A DNA stretch of 64,000 nt from Sulfurimonas sp. (GCA_030949945.1 JAUZRZ010000080.1:1-64000), one strand, 5' to 3'; positions 49,933 through 58,820 are shown, counted from the stretch's first letter. Made by a program: numbers and translations. The notes: generated by a model from the sequence alone, not told the origin.

Positions 49933-50157
49933 TATATATCCCTTAACGATCTTATTTTTTTTAATATAGTTCGATTAACATAAATTATTAATGTCGATAT
50001 CACTACTGACACAACTAAAATAACAGATATATCAAACAACCCTATTGTTACATAATTTATATAACCATGCAACAAGAGAAACATCAACCGCAATCATAAT
50101 ACTAAAGACTACTTTTAAATAGCCTATGCTCTCTTTTATCTCATCTATTTTAGCCAT
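49932..50157 (-). CDS. Small two-TM membrane protein, first member of pair 2, one frameshift
   Basis: It starts MAKIDEIKESIGYLKVVFSI and continues MIAVDVSLVAWLY. After a one-base shift near 50065 it reads YVTIGLFDISVILVVSVVIS, then TLIIYVNRTILKKIRSLRDI. The plan matches the 76-residue protein at 49032: an amphipathic start, two membrane segments and a basic tail. It is paired with the 23-residue frame. The frameshift may be sequencing error or decay. Confidence 0.6.
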
Positions 50158-50213
50158 AAATGTTATATGTAATTGTGTTAATTATTTATGAAGTGATTTT
50201 TGTTTCAGGGTGC

Positions 50214-50236
50214 GTTCCCATGGAGACTATGGGAAC
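50214..50236. repeat. REP-like hairpin 1
   Basis: GTTCCCAT and ATGGGAAC form an 8-bp stem around GGAGACT. A related but not identical hairpin lies at 51470-51495. Both are intergenic in the pilin region. No terminator T-run follows on either strand. Confidence 0.55.
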
Positions 50237-50267
50237 ATATACGAGTAAAAGTGAATATTCATCACAT

Positions 50268-50278
50268 GACCCTATTAC
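50268..50278 (+). repeat. Short repeat TGACCCTATTA, copy 2
   Basis: An 11-base match to the copies at 49820 (inverse) and 50855, 3 bases before the 3' end of the antitoxin remnant. Confidence 0.45.
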
Positions 50279-50280
50279 TT

Positions 50281-50557
50281 TTATCCTGTTTTTTGAATAA
50301 GTCTTCCACTAGCATACTGATGTAAGATACTAGAGACTAATGTTTGGTATGGTAATCCTAGCTCACTGCATTTGTTTTTAATGCTTCTAAGTCATTTGAG
50401 GACACCCAATAGTACCTCTTATCTTTCCAAGAGTGTTTTTTGCAATATTCTGATGAAATTTTATCTCATCTTTTAGATTTTCAACTGATTCCCACTCATC
50501 ATTTTCTAATGACTGCAATAGTTCTTGTTCCTCATGGTCAAGTTCATAGGTTTTCAT
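50281..50557 (-). pseudogene. CopG/ribbon-helix-helix type antitoxin, frame-broken, no toxin partner
   Basis: The ATG at 50557 follows TTGGAGGCTAAA. The frame reads MKTYELDHEEQELLQSLEND, then EWESVENLKDEIKFHQNIAKNTL, the usual acidic N-terminus of BrnA/CopG-like antitoxins. Two shifts lead into SSNDLEALKTNAVS and LGLPYQTLVSSILHQYASGRL, the conserved C-terminus of this family. Total length is about 91 residues. Toxin genes of such pairs usually precede the antitoxin. The 320 bases upstream hold nothing that looks like one. It is probably an orphan or decayed module. Confidence 0.7.
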
Positions 50558-50879
50558 TTTAGCCTCCAATATATTTTTTAGTAAACTTTCTATAAGGTAC
50601 CGTGTAAATGTAATTGTTTACATTAACAATTAAGATTTATAGCTGTGATGCGTAAAATGATAATAATTTCTCATACACTTTATAAAAATCATGAAAAATA
50701 TAGTAGTGAAGTGTATAAAAAGGCTTGTGCTTCATTATAAATATATTTTAATAATGGCTACAAAAGTAGGATTATCGGCTTTATTGTTAAAATAATATTA
50801 TTAGTTAAAATACTTTAGAAATATTTAACTTTTTAATAGAGGTTTAAGGGTGATTGACCCTATTATTTGAATTAAGTGG
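50558..50879. other. Intergenic stretch without a recognisable gene
   Basis: The stretch of about 320 bases is AT-rich. It holds a TGTAA-TTGTTTACA-like dyad near 50609-50632 and the third TGACCCTATTA copy at 50855. No frame of more than about 25 codons resembles a known protein. It lies between the orphan antitoxin and the pilin remnant and looks like decayed sequence. Confidence 0.5.
50855..50865 (+). repeat. Short repeat TGACCCTATTA, copy 3
   Basis: An exact match to the copies at 50268 and 49820 (inverse). It lies just beyond the 3' end of the pilin remnant, within AGGGTGATTGACCCT, which can fold on itself. Confidence 0.45.
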
Positions 50880-51346
50880 CTATTCCGCTACACTAATTCC
50901 AATGAATTTGAACACTGTACTCTACTCTATCTATTATTGATTGTAATGCTAAACAGGTTGTCACCTGTTTGATAACATAATAAGTTTAAGTCGAATCGTT
51001 GGTCGCTGTTGTGATAACTTCCATGTGTTATACAATCTAAACCACTTGGGACTTTAACTTCGTTGCACTTTTTCTACCGCCATTACTCTTGGTTGCCTTA
51101 CCTGTTCTGACGAGTGTAGCATGCTGCATTTTGACGTGAAAGTTGTATCATTAGTAGAAACAACTCATTTGAAACTGAATACTCTATAATCCTCGACTGC
51201 TAGTAGTATCTATTGACATCCCTAAAGATGACATAACGCATCATCTTTGTAGCGGTCAATTTTGGAATTGCTACTGTAGCTAATATTCTGAAATAACGAT
51301 AACGAAAATAATTCATCATCGTAAATGCAGCCTTTGATGTTTTCAT
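50880..51346 (-). pseudogene. Type IV pilin-like remnant (pilin 2)
   Basis: Starting at ATG 51346, the frame reads MKTSKAAFTM, then, with shifts, a piece equivalent to ILGILATVAIPKLTATK. This is the conserved pilin N-terminus. The rest is out of frame, with stops in all frames. A plausible pilin end (VFKFIGISVAE) is readable near 50880-50915. The span of 467 bases equals a normal pilin gene. Disruption is far heavier than in the pilin on either side. Confidence 0.7.
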
Positions 51347-51469
51347 AATTATGACTTCCTTAATAGTAAAAAGTAACTAAAGTTCATTATAACATTCATA
51401 AGTTTATATTATTTTAGTTTTTAAAATTTAAGAAAATTGTATTTTCATCTAAGAGAAGAGTAACTCAAA

Positions 51470-51495
51470 CATTCCCATGGAAGACCATGGGAATG
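51470..51495. repeat. REP-like hairpin 2
   Basis: CATTCCCATGG and CCATGGGAATG form an 11-bp perfect stem around AAGA. It resembles hairpin 1 at 50214 in the TTCCCATGG half. It lies 15 bases after the 3' end of pilin 3 and could act as its terminator, but no T-run is present. Confidence 0.55.
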
Positions 51496-51510
51496 AGAAA
51501 ATCTAAATTA

Positions 51511-51956
51511 TTAGTGTTTAACGCCTTGACCAGCAATTTGAAGCTGTAGAAGGCTGATACCATCGCTAACACCATTTACAGATTGTTGAAGTACCAGTAA
51601 CCTGCAGTAATGATAATATGTGTTGTATTAACATCATATCTATACATACTACCACCAACTTTATCAACAGAAGCTGGTTGTTTGCACCAGTTACACTTGC
51701 ATACTGAGTGCCAATATTATCAGCAATAACATTTGATGCCTCTTTTAATGTTGCTTCATATAGTTGGAACAGTACCTTGAGAAACAGTATATGCGGCAAT
51801 CTCACCCTGTGCAGTTTTGATGTTAGATGCAATTTTAGATGAAATTTGTGCATCATCACGAGTAGCCGCAAGCTTTGGAATAGCGACTGCCGCTAAAATA
51901 CCTAAAATAACGATAACGAAGATCAATTCGATCATTGTAAAACCAGCTCTTTTCAT
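51511..51956 (-). CDS. Type IV pilin-like protein (pilin 3), frameshifts
   Basis: The start reads MKRAGFTMIELIFVIVILGI, then LAAVAIPKLAATRDDAQISSKI, a textbook class III signal with Glu5. After a shift near 51765 the frame continues EATLKEASNVIADNIGTQYA. A second near 51680 gives VDKVGGSMYRYDVNTT, and a third near 51585 gives GVSDGISLLQLQIAGQGVKH to the stop. Total length is about 148 residues. AAGGAG lies 7 bases ahead of ATG. It is probably functional once indels are corrected. Confidence 0.8.
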
Positions 51957-52084
51957 AAGAACTCCTTTGTAAATAAAAAATTTGGATTACACTTGTAACC
52001 TTAAGAGTAATTATGAGCTTAAATAGATTAAAGTTTGCTGAAAATGTGTTATAATTGATGTAAAATTTAGTAGAGGAGTTAATT

Positions 52085-52330
52085 ATGACAATCAACATAG
52101 ACACATTATCTATATATGAAAGATTAAGAAGTGTAGATTTAGATGATAAAATTGCAAGAGAAATTTCTCAAATTTTAAAAGACAATACAATACAAGTGAT
52201 AGAACAACAAAAAGAGGAACTAGCTACTAAATATGACCTACAGTTAATGAAAACTGAACTCATTAAATGGGTAGCTGGTATGTTAATAGCACAAGCTGCC
52301 ATTGTGGCGACACTTGTGAAATTACTATAA
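52085..52330 (+). CDS. DUF1640-like coiled-coil protein with C-terminal membrane anchor
   Basis: This 81-residue protein has an N-terminal helix (YERLRSVDLDDKIAREISQIL), a coiled coil around EQQKEELATKYDLQLMKTEL and a C-terminal membrane segment (WVAGMLIAQAAIVATLVKLL). The layout matches small DUF1640/CCDC90-like proteins. The function is unknown. It lies alone between the pilin region and the flagellar operon. Confidence 0.7.
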   Translation: MTINIDTLSIYERLRSVDLDDKIAREISQILKDNTIQVIEQQKEELATKYDLQLMKTELIKWVAGMLIAQAAIVATLVKLL

Positions 52331-52405
52331 GGATTTAGCAACACTGCCAAATCTTAGAAAAATCAAACGCTACTTTTTCATCGCACTCTTTTAAAATTTT
52401 TCAGA

Positions 52406-52422
52406 GTGGAATAAATATTGCT
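52406..52422 (+). promoter_or_regulatory. Sigma-54 promoter ahead of flgB
   Basis: TGGAATAAATATTGCTT has GG at 52407-52408 and GC at 52419-52420 with exactly 10 bases between, the -24/-12 spacing of RpoN promoters. It lies 34 bases before the flgB start. RpoN control of rod genes is known in Campylobacterota. The -24 part (TGGAA) departs from the TGGCA consensus. Confidence 0.7.
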
Positions 52423-52455
52423 TATTACTTTTAAATAAAGAGTAGGAGCATCGTA

Positions 52456-52887
52456 ATGGCAATCACAGAATCAAGAACAGGAGTGCTTTTAAAAGATGCT
52501 CTTAACTATCGTTCCATGCGTCAAGATATGATAGCATCCAACATTGCAAATGCAGATACTCCAAACTATAAGCCTAGAGATATTAGCTTTGAGAAGGCAC
52601 TTATGCAAAAAAAAGCTGCTCTTTTAAAAAATGACAACAACACACTAAAGATGGCACAAACAGACTCTGCTCACCTTAAACCTCAAAAAGAGAGTAGTTC
52701 ATTTAAACCAACACTTTTTTTTCGTGATGGACATATGGCTCGAAATGATGGTAACAGTGTAGATATAGATGTAGAAACAACAGAGATGAGTAAGAACTCT
52801 ATTATGTTTAATGCAGTAATTGGTGCTATGAAAAAAGATGGCATGATATTTAAGAGTGTTATCGAAGCATCTCAAAAAATAAACTAA
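52456..52887 (+). CDS. flgB: Flagellar basal-body rod protein FlgB
   Basis: This 143-residue protein has an N-terminal rod motif (LNYRSMRQDMIASNIANADTPNYKPRD) and a C-terminal helix (NAVIGAMKKDGMIFKSVIEASQKI). AGGAG lies 10 bases ahead of ATG. It is the first of three rod genes driven by the sigma-54 promoter just upstream. It forms the proximal rod with FlgC. Confidence 0.95.
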   Translation: MAITESRTGVLLKDALNYRSMRQDMIASNIANADTPNYKPRDISFEKALMQKKAALLKNDNNTLKMAQTDSAHLKPQKESSSFKPTLFFRDGHMARNDGNSVDIDVETTEMSKNSIMFNAVIGAMKKDGMIFKSVIEASQKIN

Positions 52888-52910
52888 GTAGTTGAGAAAA
52901 GGAAAAGAGT

Positions 52911-53405
52911 ATGAGTAATTTTTTAAATAGTTTTGATATTTCCGGATACGGACTCTCAGCTCAGCGTGTACGTGTAAATACAATATCTAGTAATATTGCA
53001 AATGCACAAACAACAAGAACAGCAGAAGGTGGTCCTTATAGACGCAAAGAGGTAGTTTTTAAAGCTATTAACTTTAATGATAAGTTTAACGAAGCACTGG
53101 ATGGTATGACAAAAAGTGCTTCATATGAAGACCCACTCAGTGAGGGTAGTTTTGGTAAAAAAGTAAATCCTGCTATAATGAGTGTAATTATTGATAAAAT
53201 TTCTCGTGATGATTCCAAACCTAAGATGAAGTTTGAGCCAAATCATCCCGATGCAGATACAAATGGATATGTTGCATACCCAAATATTAATCCTGTTATC
53301 GAAATGGCCGATTTAGTAGAAGCAACACGCTCTTACCAAGCAAATGTTGCTGCATTTCAAAGCAGTAAAGATATGGCAAATAGTGCCTTAACACTATTTC
53401 AGTAA
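52911..53405 (+). CDS. flgC: Flagellar basal-body rod protein FlgC
   Basis: This 164-residue protein has an N-terminus of FDISGYGLSAQRVRVNTISSNIANAQTTRT, an internal NPAIMSVIIDKIS loop and a C-terminus of MADLVEATRSYQANVAAFQSSKDMANSALTLF, all standard for FlgC. It lies 23 bases after flgB and 10 before fliE. Confidence 0.96.
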   Translation: MSNFLNSFDISGYGLSAQRVRVNTISSNIANAQTTRTAEGGPYRRKEVVFKAINFNDKFNEALDGMTKSASYEDPLSEGSFGKKVNPAIMSVIIDKISRDDSKPKMKFEPNHPDADTNGYVAYPNINPVIEMADLVEATRSYQANVAAFQSSKDMANSALTLFQ

Positions 53406-53415
53406 GGAAAAGTAG

Positions 53416-53715
53416 ATGAGTAATATTACAGATATTTCAAGTGTCGGAACAGCCGACTTACTAAAACAAAAGTCAAACATTCAAACTCCTGGTGGAGAGC
53501 AGTTTGCTAAGCACTTAAAATCAGCACTCAATGAGATAAATGAACTTCAAGTTGAAAAAGAGGTAGCCGTAGCAGATATTGCAACGGGTCAGATAAAAGA
53601 CTTACATCAAGCTGCCATGGCCATAGGTAAAGCAGAACTAAATATGAAACTTATGCTCGAAATTCGTAACAAAGCATTAAACGCATACAAAGAACTCGGA
53701 CGTACACAGTTATAA
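53416..53715 (+). CDS. fliE: Flagellar hook-basal body complex protein FliE
   Basis: This 99-residue protein has GGEQFAKHLKSALNEINELQVEKEVAVADIATGQIKDLHQAAMAIGKAELNMKLMLEIRNKALNAYKELGRTQ, the conserved FliE core and C-terminus. FliE links the MS ring to the rod. The PBP gene begins 8 bases later. Confidence 0.95.
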   Translation: MSNITDISSVGTADLLKQKSNIQTPGGEQFAKHLKSALNEINELQVEKEVAVADIATGQIKDLHQAAMAIGKAELNMKLMLEIRNKALNAYKELGRTQL

Positions 53716-53722
53716 TATTTTA

Positions 53723-55513
53723 ATGGTTAATCATAACAAAAGCAAAAAAATACTCCTTCTTTATGCCCTAATATCTTTAGGGTTTGTCATCTTCTTATCT
53801 GTGATGTTTATCACAGTTGTAAAATCTCGTAACCTGCCAAGCACTTATGCTGCGGAGAGTTCAAAAGCTATTAGAGGAAATATTATCAGTGCGGATGGTT
53901 TTCATCTTGCTACTACAAAAAAACTCTATAAAGCTGTTGTTAACACTCGCTACATTGACCCTGACAAAAAACAACTCTTCATTGAACTCTTTAGTATCTA
54001 CTCTGGTATAGAAGCTAAGGTTATAGAGAAAAAACTCTCAAAAAAGAGAGGTGTAGTTGTACTTAGTTATGAAATTACTCAAATTCAAGCACACTACTTA
54101 AAAAAGCTTTCTCGTGAACTTCGAAGGTTTAAAGTTTTTTTAGAACTAGTAAATAAAAAAACTGGTCTGCGTTCTATACATGGACTCAGTATTATAGAGA
54201 GTGGAGAGAGTAGAGAGTATCCTTATGGGAAGCTTTTAACCCCTATCTTAGGTTATCCACATAAGGATGAAGAGGATGGATATACTTTTGTCAGAGGTGT
54301 AAAAGGTTTAGAGAAACGTTTTGATATGGAGCTTAGTCCTAGTCAAAATGGTTCTAGTCGGGGCAAACGCGATGTAAACTCTTACATCATCTTAAATAAA
54401 GAGAGCTTTACAAAAGCAGAGATAAACGGGCTTGACCTCAAGCTTACTATCCCTGTTTCTCTTCAGATAAAAATAGAAAAAATGCTCGATAGAATGAAAG
54501 AAAAACTTCAAGCTAAAGAGATACTAATAGCTATTATGAATTCTAATAATGGCGATGTTTATGCAATTGCGAGTTCCAATCGTTTTTTGCCAAAACATAT
54601 TAAACGCAGTGACTATCCCTCTTTAAACGCTGGTATGACTGAGTATAGTTTTGAGCCAGGGAGTGTTATAAAACCCATAACCTTTTCACTTTTACTTGAA
54701 AAAGGACTTATAAACCCTTATGACTTAGTAAATGGACATAATGGTCGTTTTAAAATAGGTCGAAAAGTGATTACTGATGAGCATAAGTTTGACTGGCTCT
54801 CTGCTGAGAATGTCATAGTGTACTCTTCAAATGTCGGCATAGCCCAACTAGCACAAAAACTCTCAGGCTATGAGTTTTATGAGGGACTTAAAAGTTTTGG
54901 ATTTGGACAAAAGTCTACTCCTGACCTTATCTATGAAAAAGTTGGCTCTATTCCAAGTTCTAAACGTTTAGAAAATGAAATCTATAAAGCCACCTGTTCT
55001 TATGGTTATGGAATGAGGGCAAATCTTATGCAGGTTTTACGAGCATATAGTGTTTTTAACAACAAGGGACGGATGGTTTACCCAAAACTTGTAGCTGGTT
55101 TTATAAATGAAAGAGGTGTTTTAGACAAAATGCCTTATGAGGAACAAGTGCAGGTACTATCAAGCCCAACTGCCCAAAGAATGAAAAAAATTCTTATAAA
55201 AACTGTTAATGTCGGTACAGGGAAAAAAGCTCGAACCCCTGGTTTAGTTATTGGTGGAAAAACGGGAACTGCACACATAGTTGAAAAAGGTAAGTATGTT
55301 CGCAAATACAATACTGCATTTATGGGTTTTGCAAATGATGAAACGAGAAACTATTCCATAGGAGTCATTGTCCTACAACCTACAGGAAGTCATTTTGCTT
55401 CACAAACGGCAGTTCCAGTTTTTAAACAAGCTGTAGATATACTTATTGAAGATGGATACTTAAAGCCAGATGTTATCAAGCAACCGAGTCGTACCTACCA
55501 AGGCCTCCACTAA
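53723..55513 (+). CDS. Class B penicillin-binding protein (FtsI/PBP3-like transpeptidase)
   Basis: This 596-residue protein has an N-terminal membrane anchor (residues 10-33). A dimerisation domain follows with SSKAIRGNIISADGFHLAT. The transpeptidase domain has the active-site Ser in FEPGSVIKPITF (about residue 318), SxN as YSSNVGI (about 371) and KTGT as IGGKTGTAHIV (about 513). It crosslinks septal peptidoglycan. Position after flgB-flgC-fliE is the order known in Helicobacter, where this gene is called ftsI. Its last 54 bases overlap the end of panC on the other strand. Confidence 0.93.
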   Translation: MVNHNKSKKILLLYALISLGFVIFLSVMFITVVKSRNLPSTYAAESSKAIRGNIISADGFHLATTKKLYKAVVNTRYIDPDKKQLFIELFSIYSGIEAKVIEKKLSKKRGVVVLSYEITQIQAHYLKKLSRELRRFKVFLELVNKKTGLRSIHGLSIIESGESREYPYGKLLTPILGYPHKDEEDGYTFVRGVKGLEKRFDMELSPSQNGSSRGKRDVNSYIILNKESFTKAEINGLDLKLTIPVSLQIKIEKMLDRMKEKLQAKEILIAIMNSNNGDVYAIASSNRFLPKHIKRSDYPSLNAGMTEYSFEPGSVIKPITFSLLLEKGLINPYDLVNGHNGRFKIGRKVITDEHKFDWLSAENVIVYSSNVGIAQLAQKLSGYEFYEGLKSFGFGQKSTPDLIYEKVGSIPSSKRLENEIYKATCSYGYGMRANLMQVLRAYSVFNNKGRMVYPKLVAGFINERGVLDKMPYEEQVQVLSSPTAQRMKKILIKTVNVGTGKKARTPGLVIGGKTGTAHIVEKGKYVRKYNTAFMGFANDETRNYSIGVIVLQPTGSHFASQTAVPVFKQAVDILIEDGYLKPDVIKQPSRTYQGLH

Positions 55514-56281
55514 TACAATAGTGTTTCCTATTTCAATATTATCAAGTACTTCAAACTCACGATTAAGTATCTCTATATAACCCACTTCAAGAGGCTCAAG
55601 TATCTCGCTCATTACTTTTTTAATCTCATGAGTATCATATACCTTTTTTTGTACCATTTTTGAAGCCATGTAGAGTGAGCGAGATATTTTAAGAGCCTCT
55701 TTTCTCTCCTCTTTGCTTAGATATATATTTCTACTACTAAGAGCTAGCCCATCACTCTCTCGTACTGTATCAACTGCTACTATATTTACATCTAAAAAAA
55801 GTTGTTTTACCATTAAACTTATAAGGTTTAACTGCTGTGCATCTTTTTTTCCAAAATAGGCATTGTCTGGGTTTACTATGTTAAAGAGCTTGTTTACGAC
55901 TGTCAGTACTCCATCAAAATGCCCTGGTCTTGTTGCACCCTCGAGTACAAAACCTCTTACATTAGGAGCATTAAGACTCACTTCATCATCCCCGTAAATA
56001 TCACTCCTTTGTGGTAAAAACACTACATCCACACCTGCAAGTTTACATATCTTTTTATCAGCATCGTCACGAGAAGGGTACTTATCTAAATCTTCACCCG
56101 CTAAAAATTGTGTCGGGTTTACAAAAATAGAAACTACAAGGAGTTCACACTCTTTTCTAGCTGTTTTGATTAAAGAGAGATGCCCATCGTGCAGTGCTCC
56201 CATAGTAGGTACAAAACCAATAATTTTTTTTTCTTTTTTTAAATAAGTTTTTAATTCATTTACATTAGAGATAATCTTCAT
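55460..56281 (-). CDS. panC: Pantothenate synthetase
   Basis: This 273-residue protein has [24 protein letters not shown] and [20 protein letters not shown], then GKKDAQQL and [13 protein letters not shown], the complete set of PanC motifs. It joins pantoate with beta-alanine. The final residues are read through the 3' end of the PBP gene; the overlap is 54 bases, convergent. Confidence 0.96.
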   Translation of the reverse strand: MKIISNVNELKTYLKKEKKIIGFVPTMGALHDGHLSLIKTARKECELLVVSIFVNPTQFLAGEDLDKYPSRDDADKKICKLAGVDVVFLPQRSDIYGDDEVSLNAPNVRGFVLEGATRPGHFDGVLTVVNKLFNIVNPDNAYFGKKDAQQLNLISLMVKQLFLDVNIVAVDTVRESDGLALSSRNIYLSKEERKEALKISRSLYMASKMVQKKVYDTHEIKKVMSEILEPLEVGYIEILNREFEVLDNIEIGNTIVLVEALVGTTRLLDNIWL

Positions 56282-56332
56282 TTTAAGTCCATATATAATA
56301 TAATCGCATTATACTACAGATGGAACAATTTT

Positions 56333-57430
56333 ATGGACAATTATGAATATACAGAACTCTTAAAAGATATAACTTTAAAAATGAGCAATATTACAGGTGT
56401 TGTTCAACCAGATAAAATAAGACAAAAACTCAAAGAGATTCAAGAGTTAGAAAATGACCAAGACTTTTGGAATGATGCTGCTAATGCTGCAAAAGTACAA
56501 AAAGGAAAAACACAACTTGAGCGTAAACTAGATAAATATTCCCTTGCAAATGATGCTGTAAATGATGCAAGTGAACTTTATGTTATGGCTAAAGAAGAGA
56601 ATGATGAAGAGTCTTTAACTGCCCTTTATGAAGATGCTGAGGCACTCCAAGATCAGATAAGAAGTATGGAAATAGAAGTCCTTCTAAGTGGAGAGAGTGA
56701 TGCGAACAATGCCATAGTATCCATCCATCCGGGTGCAGGTGGAACTGAGAGTCAAGACTGGGCACAAATGCTTCTTCGTATGTATAAACGCTGGGCTGAG
56801 AGACGTGGGTTTAGTGTTGAGATACTTGATTACCAAAATGGAGAAGAGGCAGGGATTAAAGATGTTTCATTTATTGTAAAGGGTGAAAATGCCTATGGTT
56901 ACCTCAAAGTTGAAAATGGAATTCACCGACTTGTGCGCATTAGTCCATTTGACTCAAATGCAAAACGTCATACCTCTTTTAGTTCGGTTATGGTTTCTCC
57001 AGAAATTGATGATGATATTAATATTATTATAGAAGATAAAGATATACGCATTGACACCTACCGAGCAAGTGGTTCGGGTGGACAACATGTAAATAAAACA
57101 GAATCAGCAATTCGCCTTACACATATAGAGACAGGTGTAGTTGTACAGTGTCAAAATGACAGAAGTCAGCATAAAAATAAGGCTACTGCTATGAAGATGC
57201 TCAAGTCTCGCCTTTATGAGTTGGAACTAGAAGCACAAAAAGCGGAGAAAGATGGTGTTGCTAAGAGTGAGATAGGCTGGGGACATCAGATACGTTCTTA
57301 TGTAATGCAACCCTACCAACAAGTTAAAGATACACGCTCAAACGAAGCTCTCTCCAACATATCTGCTATATTAGATGGCGATATAGATGAGATGATAGAG
57401 GGTGTCTTAATCGCACAGAATAAGCGATAA
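56333..57430 (+). CDS. prfB: Peptide chain release factor 2
   Basis: This 365-residue protein has the GGQ loop ([19 protein letters not shown], about residue 245) and ECQ-type [19 protein letters not shown]. The N-terminus from [17 protein letters not shown] is one open frame with no CUUUGA-like slippery stop, so the programmed +1 frameshift seen in E. coli prfB is absent here. The SPF motif ([15 protein letters not shown]) marks RF2. It lies 7 bases before bpt. Confidence 0.96.
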   Translation: MDNYEYTELLKDITLKMSNITGVVQPDKIRQKLKEIQELENDQDFWNDAANAAKVQKGKTQLERKLDKYSLANDAVNDASELYVMAKEENDEESLTALYEDAEALQDQIRSMEIEVLLSGESDANNAIVSIHPGAGGTESQDWAQMLLRMYKRWAERRGFSVEILDYQNGEEAGIKDVSFIVKGENAYGYLKVENGIHRLVRISPFDSNAKRHTSFSSVMVSPEIDDDINIIIEDKDIRIDTYRASGSGGQHVNKTESAIRLTHIETGVVVQCQNDRSQHKNKATAMKMLKSRLYELELEAQKAEKDGVAKSEIGWGHQIRSYVMQPYQQVKDTRSNEALSNISAILDGDIDEMIEGVLIAQNKR

Positions 57431-57436
57431 GAGATT

Positions 57437-58150
57437 ATGAATTTAGTTAAAGAATTTTTTGTAGATAGTGAGTGTTCTTACTTGGATGCTAAAAAGCAAA
57501 AAACACATTATAAAATGATAGATGAATGTGATGGGGAGTCCTGTGAGGCACTTATAGAGAGAGGATTTCGCCGCTTTGGAAGAATGTACTTTCGACCAAT
57601 ATGTGCTGAGTGTAATGAGTGTCAAAGTGTAAAAATAGATGTAGCTAACTATGAGTTTAGCAAGTCCGCTCGAAGAGTATTAAAAAAAGCTTCACACCTA
57701 CAATCATATATACAAAAACCAACACTCACTAGAGAACACCTTAAAATATTTAAAAAATACCATTTACATATGAGTGATAAAAAAGCTTGGGAGTACACAG
57801 AAACTTCAGCGCAAAATTACTATAGCTCTTTTGTTGTCGGTCATGAAGATTTTGGATATGAAGTACTCTATTATGATGGAGATAAATTAGTCGCAGTAGA
57901 CTTAATAGATATACTTCAAAATGGAATATCATCTATATATTTTTATTATGATCCTGACTATGCACATTTATCACTAGGGAAATACTCTCTCTATAATCAA
58001 ATAAAATTTGCAAAGAGTACAAATAAAAGTTGGATATACTTAGGCTATTATGTAGAAGATTGCCCTTCTCTATCTTATAAAGCAGAATACAAACCTTACT
58101 TAACACTCAAAGATAGACCAGATGAAAATGAAAGATATGAGTGGTTTTGA
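57437..58150 (+). CDS. bpt: Bpt-type aspartate/glutamate leucyltransferase
   Basis: This 237-residue protein has the N-terminal CSYLDAKKQKTHYK, RGFRRFGRMYFRPICAECNECQSVKIDV (Cys cluster) and a C-terminal SSIYFYYDPDYAHLSLGKYSLYNQI, matching Bpt/Ate1 family members. It adds leucine to N-terminal Asp or Glu for the N-degron pathway. In bacteria the name Bpt is used for the leucyl form; specificity is inferred from family, not read here. Confidence 0.85.
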   Translation: MNLVKEFFVDSECSYLDAKKQKTHYKMIDECDGESCEALIERGFRRFGRMYFRPICAECNECQSVKIDVANYEFSKSARRVLKKASHLQSYIQKPTLTREHLKIFKKYHLHMSDKKAWEYTETSAQNYYSSFVVGHEDFGYEVLYYDGDKLVAVDLIDILQNGISSIYFYYDPDYAHLSLGKYSLYNQIKFAKSTNKSWIYLGYYVEDCPSLSYKAEYKPYLTLKDRPDENERYEWF

Positions 58151-58154
58151 GTTC

Positions 58155-58820
58155 TTAATTAGACAATTCTCTTTTTTGAGTTTTTCTAATTTCTTCTTTT
58201 TTCTTATTTAAATCATTTTGTAGCTCAGCTTCTAACTTTTTTTGTTGTGTTTTATCATTCTCTCGAATACGTTTTATCTTCTCTGCTTCTAACTGTTTTT
58301 TTGTTTTATAGTACTTCTTTTGTGCTTCTTTGAGTGCTTTTAGTCTTGCATCTTCTTTTAAAAAGTTATCTATTACACCCTCAGAGTTTATAAACTCTTT
58401 ATTTTTATAGTAATAATCAATAATCTCTTTCTTATTTGCTTCAGTATCGATTAGCTTACTATTTATAATTTCAGAAAAAAGTTCATAATCACTGTTTTTC
58501 ATTGATTCTTTATATTGACTATTTATACTTCTTAAAAAATAGTCATTTGTTTTAGAGAGTTTACGAAGTTTATTTAAGTACTCTTTTCTCTCTTTAGAAG
58601 TAGATGATTTCTCTAAGCTAAAGCCTTGCTTTTTAGCATCAGATACCTCTTTTACATATTCATCAATATCATTTTCATATAATTTATAAGTATCAAGTTG
58701 TTTGAGTGATTCTATTTTACTGAGATTATCATAAATAACATCACCTAAAACAGCATATGGTTTTGGATTATTTGCACTTAAGAAAGTAGTAAGAAGTGTG
58801 ATTAAGATTAGTTTATACAT
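58155..58820 (-). CDS. Exported coiled-coil protein of unknown function
   Basis: The product has 221 residues with a signal peptide (1-15, ending LSA). It is Lys/Glu-rich throughout, with a long coiled coil from about residue 155 (LKALKEAQKKYYKTKKQLEAEKIKRI) to the end. I do not recognise a family. It is convergent with bpt (5 bases apart) and follows fusA on the same strand. It is periplasmic by its signal. Confidence 0.7.
   Translation of the reverse strand: MYKLILITLLTTFLSANNPKPYAVLGDVIYDNLSKIESLKQLDTYKLYENDIDEYVKEVSDAKKQGFSLEKSSTSKERKEYLNKLRKLSKTNDYFLRSINSQYKESMKNSDYELFSEIINSKLIDTEANKKEIIDYYYKNKEFINSEGVIDNFLKEDARLKALKEAQKKYYKTKKQLEAEKIKRIRENDKTQQKKLEAELQNDLNKKKEEIRKTQKRELSN

Noticed and set aside
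50609-50632. Dyad around TTGTTTACA as an operator
   Set aside because: It is AT-rich, has no clear gene to control, and sits in decayed sequence. The support is too weak.
56333-57430. Possible programmed frameshift in prfB
   Set aside because: The frame is continuous over 365 codons with no slippery stop near codon 25, so no recoding is needed.
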